Virus record (IMG/VR): IMGVR_UViG_3300035125_000070 | Coordinates: 1 to 42,565 of that record | From: a virus | Length of the DNA: 42,565 nt | Direction: 5' to 3' (one strand) | Part shown: positions 26,359 through 34,364 of the stretch, piece by piece | How the letters are laid out: each line of letters starts with the position of its first letter | Position numbering within the stretch: position 1 is the stretch's first letter | Position numbers and translations under genes: made by a program | The notes under the pieces: generated by a model | Databases searched by the model: none | Told to the model about the DNA's origin: nothing | Seen by the model: the letters and a program-made list of their open reading frames with translations, nothing else

Positions 26359-26973
26359 CTATCTCCACTGATTCTGCGTTGTGAATAGTACATTCGGACC
26401 AAGACTGAACTCCCGGTACACTTGATACCCCCGAGACTTCATCAGGTCCATGATCTCAGCCCTTCGTTCTGACACTTCCACGCAGAACATCTTGGTTCCA
26501 AGGATCTGGTATGGATTCCCAGGCATCCCCTTCAAGACACTCAGGTCCACGCCTTCCACATCGATCGAGATGAAGTCATAGGGACCAGGAAGGATATCGA
26601 GAATGTCAATCACGCGTACAGAGGCCACGTGGATCTGCTGGTAGGGGACCTGGGACTCCCACACCTTCTTGTGTGTAGTAGACGCAGTCGCCGTCGCACC
26701 ACCATGATCGAAGAACAGCCGGCATCCAACACTGCTTCCAATGAAGGCGTTGACGAGTTTCACCTTCTTGGAATCCTTGTACGTCTTCTGGAGCTGAACG
26801 AAGCATTGAGGACTCGCTTCCACACAGACGCCTGACCATCCCTGTTCAGCCAGCGCGTACGTGTTGCTCATCTCCTTCCCGTTGTAGGCGCCAATATCTA
26901 GAAACGTCCCAATGTAATCCTCGAAATAGCTGAGAACCTCCACGTCTTCACCCTGCTGAGAATACTTGCGCAT
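26359..26973 (-). CDS. FkbM-family methyltransferase
   Basis: 204 residues from the ATG at 26973, which overlaps the upstream stop (TGATG) and has GGAG seven bases before it. SAM-binding motif I is GTFLDIGAYNGKEMSNTYAL (~20-40), followed by SGVCVEASPQ (~46-55) and the later YDFISIDVEGVDLSVLKGM (~135-153), the FkbM signature. FkbM enzymes O-methylate sugars or small acceptors. Within the island it probably methylates a glycan residue. Confidence 0.8.
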   Translation of the reverse strand: MRKYSQQGEDVEVLSYFEDYIGTFLDIGAYNGKEMSNTYALAEQGWSGVCVEASPQCFVQLQKTYKDSKKVKLVNAFIGSSVGCRLFFDHGGATATASTTHKKVWESQVPYQQIHVASVRVIDILDILPGPYDFISIDVEGVDLSVLKGMPGNPYQILGTKMFCVEVSERRAEIMDLMKSRGYQVYREFSLGPNVLFTTQNQWR

Positions 26974-27605
26974 CAGTAGACTCCATACTCGCGCATGATC
27001 CACTTTTTCTTCTCCCTCTCCATGCGCTTGTTCCACATGCAATAGTGTCGAATCTTAGTCCGAGCCATACACTGGGACTCCCCATTCGCGTATCGAGTGA
27101 TCTGATCGAGTCCCATGTACGGGATGTAGGAAAGGTCTTCCTCCCACTTGTAGAGTTTCATGTGCGGAAGCGAGGGGTAGACTTGACCAGGCAGCGGATC
27201 ATGACCATCTCTAGTAGGCATCGGCTTCTCATACTTGAACATCATGGCCTTCTTCGGGCTGTGCCAGAACCCGTCGATCTCATCCGCGATGTTCTCCCCG
27301 ACCAGCATCTCGTCCTGGTCCAGGGCCAGGACCATGTCCGGTCGAATGGAATCCAGCATCCTAAGATTTCTCTCGTGATATGTGTCCCTCCTCCAAGGGC
27401 ATTGGGTTCGTCTCACCTTTATGATTTTTCGACTCTTCTTACAGTGGGATAGGATGAATGGAAGTTTCGATAACCGAACGGTCTTCATGTCAATCCGAAC
27501 ACAGACCTCTGAGCACAAGGATTCCATCGCCTTCAGGCACAACCTCCACTTCGGGAAGTCTCCAATCAACATGATGCCGGCGATCCTCAATGTTTTGGTC
27601 CCCAT
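26973..27605 (-). CDS. Glycosyltransferase-like protein, paralogue A
   Basis: Up to 210 residues. The ATG at 27605 has no SD site; a TTG at 27590 would overlap the upstream stop as TTGA and give the start MRIAGIMLIGD, closer to its paralogue at 28905-29540, so it may be the true start. RPDMVLALDQDEML (~90-103) is the acidic metal-binding region, and QVYPSLPHMKLYKW (~142-155) is shared with the paralogue. The N-terminus is GT-A-like. Sugar specificity unknown. Confidence 0.6.
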   Translation of the reverse strand: MGTKTLRIAGIMLIGDFPKWRLCLKAMESLCSEVCVRIDMKTVRLSKLPFILSHCKKSRKIIKVRRTQCPWRRDTYHERNLRMLDSIRPDMVLALDQDEMLVGENIADEIDGFWHSPKKAMMFKYEKPMPTRDGHDPLPGQVYPSLPHMKLYKWEEDLSYIPYMGLDQITRYANGESQCMARTKIRHYCMWNKRMEREKKKWIMREYGVY

Positions 27606-28159
27606 TCTGAAGCCAAGTCAATCTTCCTTCCTACAAACGACGATAGGTCATGTTGCTGCTTCTGTATATCACAACCGTAACAGAACCAAAACGGATGGAC
27701 GTGAGTCGTGATCTGAGTCATCTTGTGAGCAGCCGCGTGCAAGGCCTTCGTCACAGTCTTGAACCTACCATTCCGTATGTGAGACATCGCCATGGACATC
27801 GGATTTCGAATGCAGCAGATCCACTTCACATCTTCGAACACCTTCTTGTAGCACGGCAACATGAGAGAGATCCGAGGATCCTTCATCCCATAGGGAACTC
27901 TCTTCTCAGACTCCCTCATCGCCCGATACATCTCCAACTTTCCCATCAACCAAGAACTATCAACGGGATCACTATTCGTCGTCTTCCAGTTGTTCCCCTT
28001 CCGGCGAAGAGCCTCTTCGTTGATATCCAACAGAGGATAATCCTCCCAATGGTTACAGCCTGTCTCTCTCACCCACATCGGGATGCCGGCGTCGTGTAAC
28101 GCCTTAGAGATGAACCTCGTACCACACCCACCTAATCCAACGATGATGACAGTTCTCAC
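27587..28159 (-). CDS. Sulfotransferase-like protein
   Basis: 190 residues. The GTG at 28159 overlaps the upstream stop as GTGA with GGAG six bases upstream; a TTG at 28171 is weaker. VIIVGLGGCGTRFISKAL near 4-21 is a 5'-phosphosulfate loop-like P-loop. KDPRISLMLPCYKKVF (~92-107) followed by VKWICCIRNPMSMAMS (~110-125) matches the 3'-phosphate-binding Arg and Ser of PAPS-dependent sulfotransferases. It would sulfate a sugar of the island's product. A nucleotide kinase-like P-loop protein is the alternative. Confidence 0.7.
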   Translation of the reverse strand: MRTVIIVGLGGCGTRFISKALHDAGIPMWVRETGCNHWEDYPLLDINEEALRRKGNNWKTTNSDPVDSSWLMGKLEMYRAMRESEKRVPYGMKDPRISLMLPCYKKVFEDVKWICCIRNPMSMAMSHIRNGRFKTVTKALHAAAHKMTQITTHVHPFWFCYGCDIQKQQHDLSSFVGRKIDLASEWGPKH

Positions 28160-28908
28160 GTCTTGCTCCAATGAAAGTCATTCGGATCACAATCGAAGGG
28201 CGCCCATCTCGTCCACTTCGGAAGAGAGAACTTCTCTAAGAACTTCCCACCAGTGTAATGCTGCACGACAACATCCGGATCCAGCTTCTCTGCCTCGAAC
28301 ATCTTCTTGGGTGCCTTGGATACCATCAAGTCGTTCAGATTCTTGACAGCGCAGGCCAGGCAAGGCATCTCCCTTCCTCGACCGAACTTCTCCCAGTATG
28401 AACGCCACAACTGAAAGAACGTTCGAACAATGCCGTTCTTCCGAAAGCAGATGAACGCTCCGTTGTACACAGTCAAGGGAAGTTGAACACCAAACATCTT
28501 CATTGCCCGAGCGTAGATATTCAGAACCCTATCACCCATCCTCCACTCTATGAACTTGTTCAAGACAACGTCGGGAACAACCTCCACAGCTCCCTGAGAT
28601 AGTCTTGGCTCATCCAACGCATCGAACGCAGCTCCAATACCAGGTCTTTGGATGATCGAATCACAATCCAAGTACAACGTCTCATCGAACGGGGTGATGT
28701 TCACCATGCGAGTCTTGTAGTCCCGATTCTCCTCTGTCTTCGCGTTGACCCTACAGACCTTCGTATTGTCTGGTACACTCAAATCCCCATGAAGATTCGT
28801 CACCACATAGAATGGATAGTTCGTGTTTTTCCTAGAGATCCGCATGCACGCCGCTGCGATCTTCCAGTACTCCTCCCCAAACACTACGTACAGGATTCCA
28901 CGCTTCAT
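28156..28908 (-). CDS. Glycosyltransferase family 8-like protein
   Basis: 250 residues. FDETLYLDCDSIIQRP (~75-90) has the DxD metal site in the GT8 context. VYNGAFICFRKN (~147-158) fits the NxG(A/V) motif after it, and DVVVQHYTGG (~219-228) fits the C-terminal HxxG(x)xKPW-like region. It has no obvious membrane segment, so it is cytoplasmic. The ATG overlaps the upstream stop as ATGA; the SD is weak, consistent with coupling. Confidence 0.72.
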   Translation of the reverse strand: MKRGILYVVFGEEYWKIAAACMRISRKNTNYPFYVVTNLHGDLSVPDNTKVCRVNAKTEENRDYKTRMVNITPFDETLYLDCDSIIQRPGIGAAFDALDEPRLSQGAVEVVPDVVLNKFIEWRMGDRVLNIYARAMKMFGVQLPLTVYNGAFICFRKNGIVRTFFQLWRSYWEKFGRGREMPCLACAVKNLNDLMVSKAPKKMFEAEKLDPDVVVQHYTGGKFLEKFSLPKWTRWAPFDCDPNDFHWSKT

Positions 28909-29540
28909 GGTATTCCGAGGACAGCCTGAATGTCATAGCGTTTCCGAATCCAGTCCTCTTTCTCCTTCTGAAGTTTCTTCGTGTACATACACCAATGATT
29001 GATCTTCGTCCGAGAGACATACTGAAAACTCTTCTTGACGTATTGGACGATTCGAGCCCGTCCCTGATACGGAAGATACGTCAGACCAGGCTGCCACTTG
29101 AATGCCCGCATGTGGAGAAGAGATGGGTACACGTAGGGAAGCTGACGGCCATCATCCGTCACCATCTTGAACTCGAACATGATGGCTCGTTTCGTCGGCA
29201 TCTTCCAGAACCTACGAAGCTCCTTCCTGAATGGAGTCTCAAACGTCTCATCGTGGCACTGAGTCAAGACGATATCAGGCTCAAGATCATCCACCATCCG
29301 AAGCAAACTCTCGTGCCACTTCCCTACCTTCCATGACGTCTCTGCAATCCTCAGCTTGATCAACTTCCCGCGGAAGAATCTATCCCCATGGTGTTTCAGA
29401 AACTTGTAGACATCCCTATCCCCGTGCTCCATGTCGAACTCCACACAGATCCCGTCACAGAAGTAGGGCAGCTTCTTGAGAGTCTTCTCCCAGAATGGGA
29501 ACCGCGTCATAGCAACCGTCGAGATGACCTTGAGTCTCAT
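28905..29540 (-). CDS. Glycosyltransferase-like protein, paralogue B
   Basis: 211 residues, clearly related to the product of 26973-27605: both have HE..LRM near 75, PD(M/I)VL followed by an acidic cluster (TQCHDETF here), VYPSL.HM..(Y/F)KW, Y(I/L)PY.G, and a closing TKI.H.CM segment with a basic helix. Here the usual LDQDE acidic motif is replaced by TQCHDE, so activity or metal use may differ. ATGA overlap with the upstream gene. Confidence 0.6.
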   Translation of the reverse strand: MRLKVISTVAMTRFPFWEKTLKKLPYFCDGICVEFDMEHGDRDVYKFLKHHGDRFFRGKLIKLRIAETSWKVGKWHESLLRMVDDLEPDIVLTQCHDETFETPFRKELRRFWKMPTKRAIMFEFKMVTDDGRQLPYVYPSLLHMRAFKWQPGLTYLPYQGRARIVQYVKKSFQYVSRTKINHWCMYTKKLQKEKEDWIRKRYDIQAVLGIP

Positions 29541-30679
29541 ATGGCAGCCAGAGCCTCCTGAAAGAGCTCGAAGTCAGGACGGTCGAACGGGATCTCCACT
29601 TCACCCCACTCGATTGCCTCGTCCTTTTTCACATCAACAAGGAGCTTCACTCCCCTAGCCAAGCAGATTGGGAGACCAAAGTTTGTAGTGGTGTTCCCGA
29701 TCATTCCATAACAGTCGTATCCTCCCAACCCATCTAACTCATGCCCGGCTGGAAGATCTTTCTTCGCGTAAGCATAGACGTTCGTTACGAACCCATGTCG
29801 CGGGCGAAGAAGAGACTTCCCCTCAGCGGCGTCCACAATGCATTGCATAGACTCGACATGACAGAGATGGTAAGGACGGTAGAACAAGTAGTTCGGACCA
29901 TCTCCCATCTTGTAGTACTTCATCAAGCGACGCTGATACGGATCCCCACACCGACCAATCACGAACACCCCACCACCAGGTTCAGCATCAAGGATGTAGT
30001 CCACATACGGATACGAAAGATCACGATCGAACAACTCGAGTGCATCACGGACCGATGATGTCCGATATCCCTGCATACCTCCAGGAGGAACCTTCAAGTC
30101 GTAAGCGTTCGCCACCAGAGACATCTCGATGTTCATCTTGGTCCCATCCGTCATGGCCGTAGCTTGCTCGTAGTCCAGATCCCTCTTGTCCGCTTCTGGT
30201 TTGATCTTCTCTGGGTTGGAGTACTTGTCAAGGAAGCCCTTCATGTTCCCAGTCATGACCAACGAGAAACCCCAGTACCGAACCTCATCAATCAACTTCG
30301 CCAGGACAGCCGGCTGGTCCCCATCACAGCTTGTATACGTCACCCCGTTCTTCGCGGCGATCTTCATCAAGGCAGGACCAAAGATCAGGTCTGCTTCCGC
30401 GTTCATCATGATGAGATGTCGACCTCTATGAAGAGCTTCCACATCAAAGGTGGCAGCCTCAAGAATTGAGGAAGTAGCATCGATCACTACATCCGCGTGA
30501 GCGTCAAGGAGATACTCCATCTTCTCATATGAAGGAACTCGATAGTTCTTAGATACCGCCTCGCACTTCTCCTTGTCCTTGTCAATGATACCCACACACC
30601 GCAGGCCAGGAGTGATAGCAATCTGATGAACAAGACCACGACCCATACAGCCTACACCAATCACGACGACGTTGATCAT
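29537..30679 (-). CDS. NAD(P)-dependent oxidoreductase with SAF-like C-terminus
   Basis: 380 residues from the ATG at 30679 (TGATG overlap). A Rossmann fold opens the protein with VVVIGVGCMGRGLVHQIA (~4-21), followed by an acidic IIDKDKEK end of strand two (~32-39). CDGDQPAVLAKLIDEV (~115-130) and the C-terminal DLPAGHELDGLGGYDCYGM (~325-345) fit homoserine dehydrogenase-like enzymes with SAF domain found in sugar and amino-sugar clusters. It probably makes or modifies a sugar precursor; the substrate is not evident. Confidence 0.65.
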   Translation of the reverse strand: MINVVVIGVGCMGRGLVHQIAITPGLRCVGIIDKDKEKCEAVSKNYRVPSYEKMEYLLDAHADVVIDATSSILEAATFDVEALHRGRHLIMMNAEADLIFGPALMKIAAKNGVTYTSCDGDQPAVLAKLIDEVRYWGFSLVMTGNMKGFLDKYSNPEKIKPEADKRDLDYEQATAMTDGTKMNIEMSLVANAYDLKVPPGGMQGYRTSSVRDALELFDRDLSYPYVDYILDAEPGGGVFVIGRCGDPYQRRLMKYYKMGDGPNYLFYRPYHLCHVESMQCIVDAAEGKSLLRPRHGFVTNVYAYAKKDLPAGHELDGLGGYDCYGMIGNTTTNFGLPICLARGVKLLVDVKKDEAIEWGEVEIPFDRPDFELFQEALAAI

Positions 30680-31344
30680 CACATCCCCCTCAGTTCAATG
30701 ATGGAATCCTCAACCTTCGAATCGTTGCTGTAGCAGACTTCAACATTCGGCGACCTTAAGGAAATCCCGTACTTATGAAGAAGATAGCTCAAGCAACTTT
30801 GATCATGTCGGTGGGATTGAAATCCAGGAGCAGAACTCTTCCCTGATCCTCCCTGAAACGAAATCCCATCCCGGCTCAATTCAAACATCTCTCTCAGAAT
30901 GTTCATTGCCGTCTGATTGTACTGATTGAATCCGATGACGCCGCCCAGGCACTGAGGAAACGTTTTCGCTTCTTCGATCGAACACCCCAACTGATTCAGA
31001 CAATCCTCTGAAGTGAAGTGATGTTCCCAACACGCATTACAGAACGCAATGACACCCTCATCCCATATCACTCGAAAGAATCGATCCAAAGGCTTCCGTA
31101 TAACACAGCTCGCATCCAACCACAGAGCACAGTCGTATCCCCGTTCGAAGGCAGTCTGTATAGCGTAGTACTTGAAGGCGTAGGGAACCTCCTGGTGTGT
31201 GGGACTGCCCGGGGGATACCTTCCAGCCCAGAGGATGCAGTCCTTCTTGTAGACTTCCTCCAGGGAGAGCTTCAACCTGGCCTGGCCCTCCATGTACCTC
31301 TCCCGGCCAGGACAGGCGAAGTTCACGACGCAAGTCTTCCTCAT
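30679..31344 (-). CDS. Glycosyltransferase-like protein
   Basis: 221 residues from the ATG at 31344, which overlaps the upstream stop as ATGA and has a GGAGGGG site; a longer frame to 31377 is not needed. TAFERGYDCALWLDASCVIR (~60-80) has a WLDAS motif where GT-A enzymes have DxD. Such phage and bacterial proteins carry a similar plan, with GGVIGFNQYNQTAM (~130-145) following. Acceptor unknown; the single Asp at the metal site is atypical. Confidence 0.55.
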   Translation of the reverse strand: MRKTCVVNFACPGRERYMEGQARLKLSLEEVYKKDCILWAGRYPPGSPTHQEVPYAFKYYAIQTAFERGYDCALWLDASCVIRKPLDRFFRVIWDEGVIAFCNACWEHHFTSEDCLNQLGCSIEEAKTFPQCLGGVIGFNQYNQTAMNILREMFELSRDGISFQGGSGKSSAPGFQSHRHDQSCLSYLLHKYGISLRSPNVEVCYSNDSKVEDSIIELRGM

Positions 31345-32042
31345 TCTATCCCCTCCGCCAACTCGCAGTGCCGGCACAATATGTCTCTCGACTCGTCATC
31401 CAATCCGTCTCTCACGATGTTCCACTCAGTCTTGAATAGGGACTCATAGCTATCTGTTTCAAGGTTCCCAAGGACATGCTTCATTCCATAGTCCATGCAA
31501 CACAGGACAACATCTCCATTCGGCATGAGGACGTTGTGGTCGAGATTCCTCCAGGAGGAAGCACAACCAATCCTGCCCTTCCTCTTGGGACTATCAAACA
31601 GATTCCCTCCACGACTCAACACAGCTCCCGGCTTGTGTGGATTCCATGTCGTCGCTGAAGGAATCGTCCTCTGACACATCTGGACTATCTCCCATGAAGC
31701 CCCCTCAACACGATGGATGCAAAAGTATTTGAAGGGGATATGCGAGATCCGATCGATGTCCTCGAATGTCATGCCGATGGTAGTAGTGTGGACAGTCAAC
31801 TTGAACCCCAACCTGTGAACACAGAGGATCATGTCTGTACATCGAGGATGTGACCACGGCTCTGACATTCCAGCAAAGACGATCCCGACATCAATAGGTA
31901 TCTTACCCATGAACAGATGGAACTTGCTGAGTTTCATCGTCTTTGGCTCAAGGTCCTTGTATCTCGAAACGAGAACATCCTGTGGGCAGTAATCACACCT
32001 CACAGGACAGCCAACCTTTGTTGTGATCTCGAGAATTCTCAT
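31341..32042 (-). CDS. Radical SAM/SPASM-type enzyme
   Basis: 233 residues from the ATG at 32042 (ATGA overlap; upstream codons in frame lie in the neighbouring gene). GCPVRCDYCPQ (~12-22) is the CxxxCxxC [4Fe-4S] cluster motif that binds S-adenosylmethionine. The C-terminal quarter has CASSWRNLDHNVLMPNGDVV, LCCMDYG and a final CRHC, a shortened SPASM-like auxiliary cluster. SPASM enzymes modify peptides, sulfatases or sugars by radical chemistry. Shorter than most (~350+). Substrate here unknown. Confidence 0.78.
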   Translation of the reverse strand: MRILEITTKVGCPVRCDYCPQDVLVSRYKDLEPKTMKLSKFHLFMGKIPIDVGIVFAGMSEPWSHPRCTDMILCVHRLGFKLTVHTTTIGMTFEDIDRISHIPFKYFCIHRVEGASWEIVQMCQRTIPSATTWNPHKPGAVLSRGGNLFDSPKRKGRIGCASSWRNLDHNVLMPNGDVVLCCMDYGMKHVLGNLETDSYESLFKTEWNIVRDGLDDESRDILCRHCELAEGIE

Positions 32043-32854
32043 TCCGGTTTTCCGAGATACTGCTTCAGATGTTTCGGGATCTCCACCCACTCCTGCCGAG
32101 TGAAGTGTCGGACCTCCGGCCAGATTTGCCAGAGTGTGAACATATGGCAATCCTTCACCCCCGGCTTCAAGGTTGGAAGAACATCCCGAACCCACTTGTC
32201 AAAGTCGTACAGCTTATCACCGTAGTGGCTCGACTGGATGTGCTTTCGAACCGTATCCTCCATAGAACGCCTAGTGGATGTGAAGTGGAAGATCCCAGGT
32301 AGGTTCATGTCCGCGGCCGTTATCTCTGGTGTCCTACCGGCTAGGAACTTCTCAGAGGTCTTGATGTACACCTCCAACCCATCCCCAATGCTCCCCACAG
32401 GATAGCCGGGGAACCCTATGATGGGCACAGACTTCATGCAGACAGCCTTCGGGTTCCCTTTGTCCAAGAACATGTCCAGCCTCTGTAAAGCACTACGTCT
32501 CCAGATCTCATCAGCGTCCAGGATGAGAGCGTGTTCCACGCCGGCCCGCTTCATCACGTCCATGGAGTAGTTCCGGATCTCAGTCTCTGCCTCCAAGTAG
32601 TGTCCCTTCTTCTTCTGTGGAGTTTCAACCCGCTCGAAGTGAACATGCATCTTCATCCGCTTCAATCTGTTCACCACAGTGTTGATTCCAGCCAAATCCT
32701 CCGAAGATACCTCAGTTCCATTCCAGTATGTCGTAGGAACGAAGAAGAAGAAATCCTTCATCTTCTGAAGGACCAAGGACTGGCAGGCATCCATCAAACA
32801 GAATTCATCCCGAACAGCTAAGCAACACGCCGCGTATCGTCTCTTGTATCCCAT
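32039..32854 (-). CDS. Glycosyltransferase-like protein with DADE motif
   Basis: 271 residues. The N-terminus KRRYAACCLAVRDEFCLMDA resembles GT92/GT2-like phage transferases that begin with a strand, then a charged residue. EHALILDADEIWRRSA (~107-122) is the DxD-type site. The rest is mixed alpha/beta with His/Trp-rich C-terminal sequence (KLYDFDKWVRDVLPTL). AGGTGACTC precedes the ATG. Cytoplasmic; donor sugar unknown. Confidence 0.68.
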   Translation of the reverse strand: MGYKRRYAACCLAVRDEFCLMDACQSLVLQKMKDFFFFVPTTYWNGTEVSSEDLAGINTVVNRLKRMKMHVHFERVETPQKKKGHYLEAETEIRNYSMDVMKRAGVEHALILDADEIWRRSALQRLDMFLDKGNPKAVCMKSVPIIGFPGYPVGSIGDGLEVYIKTSEKFLAGRTPEITAADMNLPGIFHFTSTRRSMEDTVRKHIQSSHYGDKLYDFDKWVRDVLPTLKPGVKDCHMFTLWQIWPEVRHFTRQEWVEIPKHLKQYLGKPE

Positions 32855-32857
32855 GAG

Positions 32858-33508
32858 TCACCTGCATCTGTAGTAGTACATGATGTTGTCACCAAGTAGG
32901 ATCTCCTTCTTCAAGAGACCCGACTGATAGATTGCATTACTCCACTCAGCATCCTCACCAACATCCTTGTCTGGAAATCTGAACTTCTTGGCTATCCCCG
33001 ACCGGATCGGATTGAGATGATTCGGTGGTCGATAGTAAATACCTCCTCGTTCGAACCAATGATCCAACGTGATTGAATGAATGAATCGACTGACCTGGCC
33101 CTTCGACGTCATCTCCCCAACGATTCCAACACAGTCCAAGTCAGGGACTCTCGTTACCAAACTAACGATTTCTTTCAAATAGAAACCAGACACCCAATCA
33201 TCGTCGTCCACAAAAGCAACGTAGTCTCCCCTCGACGCTTCGAGTAGTGCATTTCTCTTCTCTCCAACAAACCTCCTACCATCATCCACAAAGATCACAA
33301 ACTCAACAGACTTGTCCACACCAGATGTCAATGCTTGATCAGCCAGGAACTTGAGCAGACCTTCTGCCTTTCTTCTTCTGTTGTCCAGTGATGCCACCAG
33401 AACACTGAAGACCTTCGACCCCAAAGTGATCTTTCTCCCGTCTACGGTAAACTGCTTCCCCGTGCTGATAAGCCTTTGGGGAGTTCTCCCGTCGGTATGT
33501 GTCGTCAT
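32858..33508 (-). CDS. Glycosyltransferase family 2
   Basis: Up to 216 residues. VGEKRNALLEASRGDYVAFV (~80-99) followed by DDDDW is the classical GT2 sequence before and at the metal-binding site, and VGEDAEWSNAIYQSG (~183-197) supplies the later catalytic ED. The first ~28 residues overlap the preceding gene; a TTG at 33424 would begin just before the first GT-A strand (KVFSVLVASLDNRRRK) and shorten the overlap from 170 to 86 bases. Either start leaves real overlap. Confidence 0.75.
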   Translation of the reverse strand: MTTHTDGRTPQRLISTGKQFTVDGRKITLGSKVFSVLVASLDNRRRKAEGLLKFLADQALTSGVDKSVEFVIFVDDGRRFVGEKRNALLEASRGDYVAFVDDDDWVSGFYLKEIVSLVTRVPDLDCVGIVGEMTSKGQVSRFIHSITLDHWFERGGIYYRPPNHLNPIRSGIAKKFRFPDKDVGEDAEWSNAIYQSGLLKKEILLGDNIMYYYRCR

Positions 33509-34340
33509 GAGGAAGCCCCCCGATGGAGTAGTGGTTGTGTTTGAAGACCAAATCCCACGCCGGAATGTTCACTCCCATGAGTCGCGCACGTTGTGTGAAG
33601 TCGTTGTCACCCCACACGCTGATATACTCGGGGTAGTACAGATACCCCGCTGATTCGTAGTACCCCCGAGAGAGAATCAGAATCGTCTGGATCGAATTGT
33701 CATAGGAGGGCTGAATCCCATCGTTCACTTCTAGGACCCACTGCCCATCCTTGTTCGACTTCCTCACACGCTTCTGAATCTCGAGATCCCAATGCAATGG
33801 ACACTCGAAGTCATCCGACACGTACAGCAAGACATCTCCTGTCGAGATCTCGGCGCCATTGTTCATCGCATCCACGACAGATCGGTTCTGATTAACCAGG
33901 ACCCGGATGGGGAAGTACCCAGCGATCTCTGCTACGACCTGCATGTAGTTCCTCGCATCGTCACTATCCAGGGACAGGATGTACTCCAACTCATTCAGGC
34001 CAGAGAACTTGTTGCACCATAGCTCCACGCACGCAGCGCAAAAGCTAGGCCGGCCTCGTGTAGGATGGACGATGCTGAACTTCTGTCGAACATGTCCTTT
34101 CGGCTTCACCAACCGAGGAGGCCAGGGCCATGCATCGTACCTGGGAGAGATTCTTGGAATCATGGTGGGAGGAGGCGGCGCACCGTGACGCTCGTGTCGT
34201 GCCCTACGAGTTACTCCAGATGGTGTCCGCCTCCTGTCCTTCATACGTTTGACCTCCGGGGTCCTCTCAACGAAGCTCAGGTACTCGGCTTTGTTCTTGA
34301 AGACGAGCTTCTTCCCCGTGCTCCGGTCAATATACCTCAC
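33339..34340 (-). CDS. Glycosyltransferase-like protein with N-terminal extension
   Basis: 333 residues from the GTG at 34340, which has GGAG eight bases upstream; a TTG at 34361 would add seven. Residues 1-40 (RYIDRSTGKKLVFKNKAEYL) form a small basic domain, 40-75 are Arg/Pro-rich linker, and the GT-A domain begins at FSIVHPTRGRPSFC. LDSDDARNY and VLLYVSDDFECPLHWD are the acidic motifs, and VWGDNDFTQRARLMG is the acceptor-side motif. Its last ~26 codons lie inside the following GT2 gene. Confidence 0.65.
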   Translation of the reverse strand: MRYIDRSTGKKLVFKNKAEYLSFVERTPEVKRMKDRRRTPSGVTRRARHERHGAPPPPTMIPRISPRYDAWPWPPRLVKPKGHVRQKFSIVHPTRGRPSFCAACVELWCNKFSGLNELEYILSLDSDDARNYMQVVAEIAGYFPIRVLVNQNRSVVDAMNNGAEISTGDVLLYVSDDFECPLHWDLEIQKRVRKSNKDGQWVLEVNDGIQPSYDNSIQTILILSRGYYESAGYLYYPEYISVWGDNDFTQRARLMGVNIPAWDLVFKHNHYSIGGLPHDDTYRRENSPKAYQHGEAVYRRREKDHFGVEGLQCSGGITGQQKKKGRRSAQVPG

Positions 34341-34364
34341 ACCAAAAACTCCAATCCCCAATCT

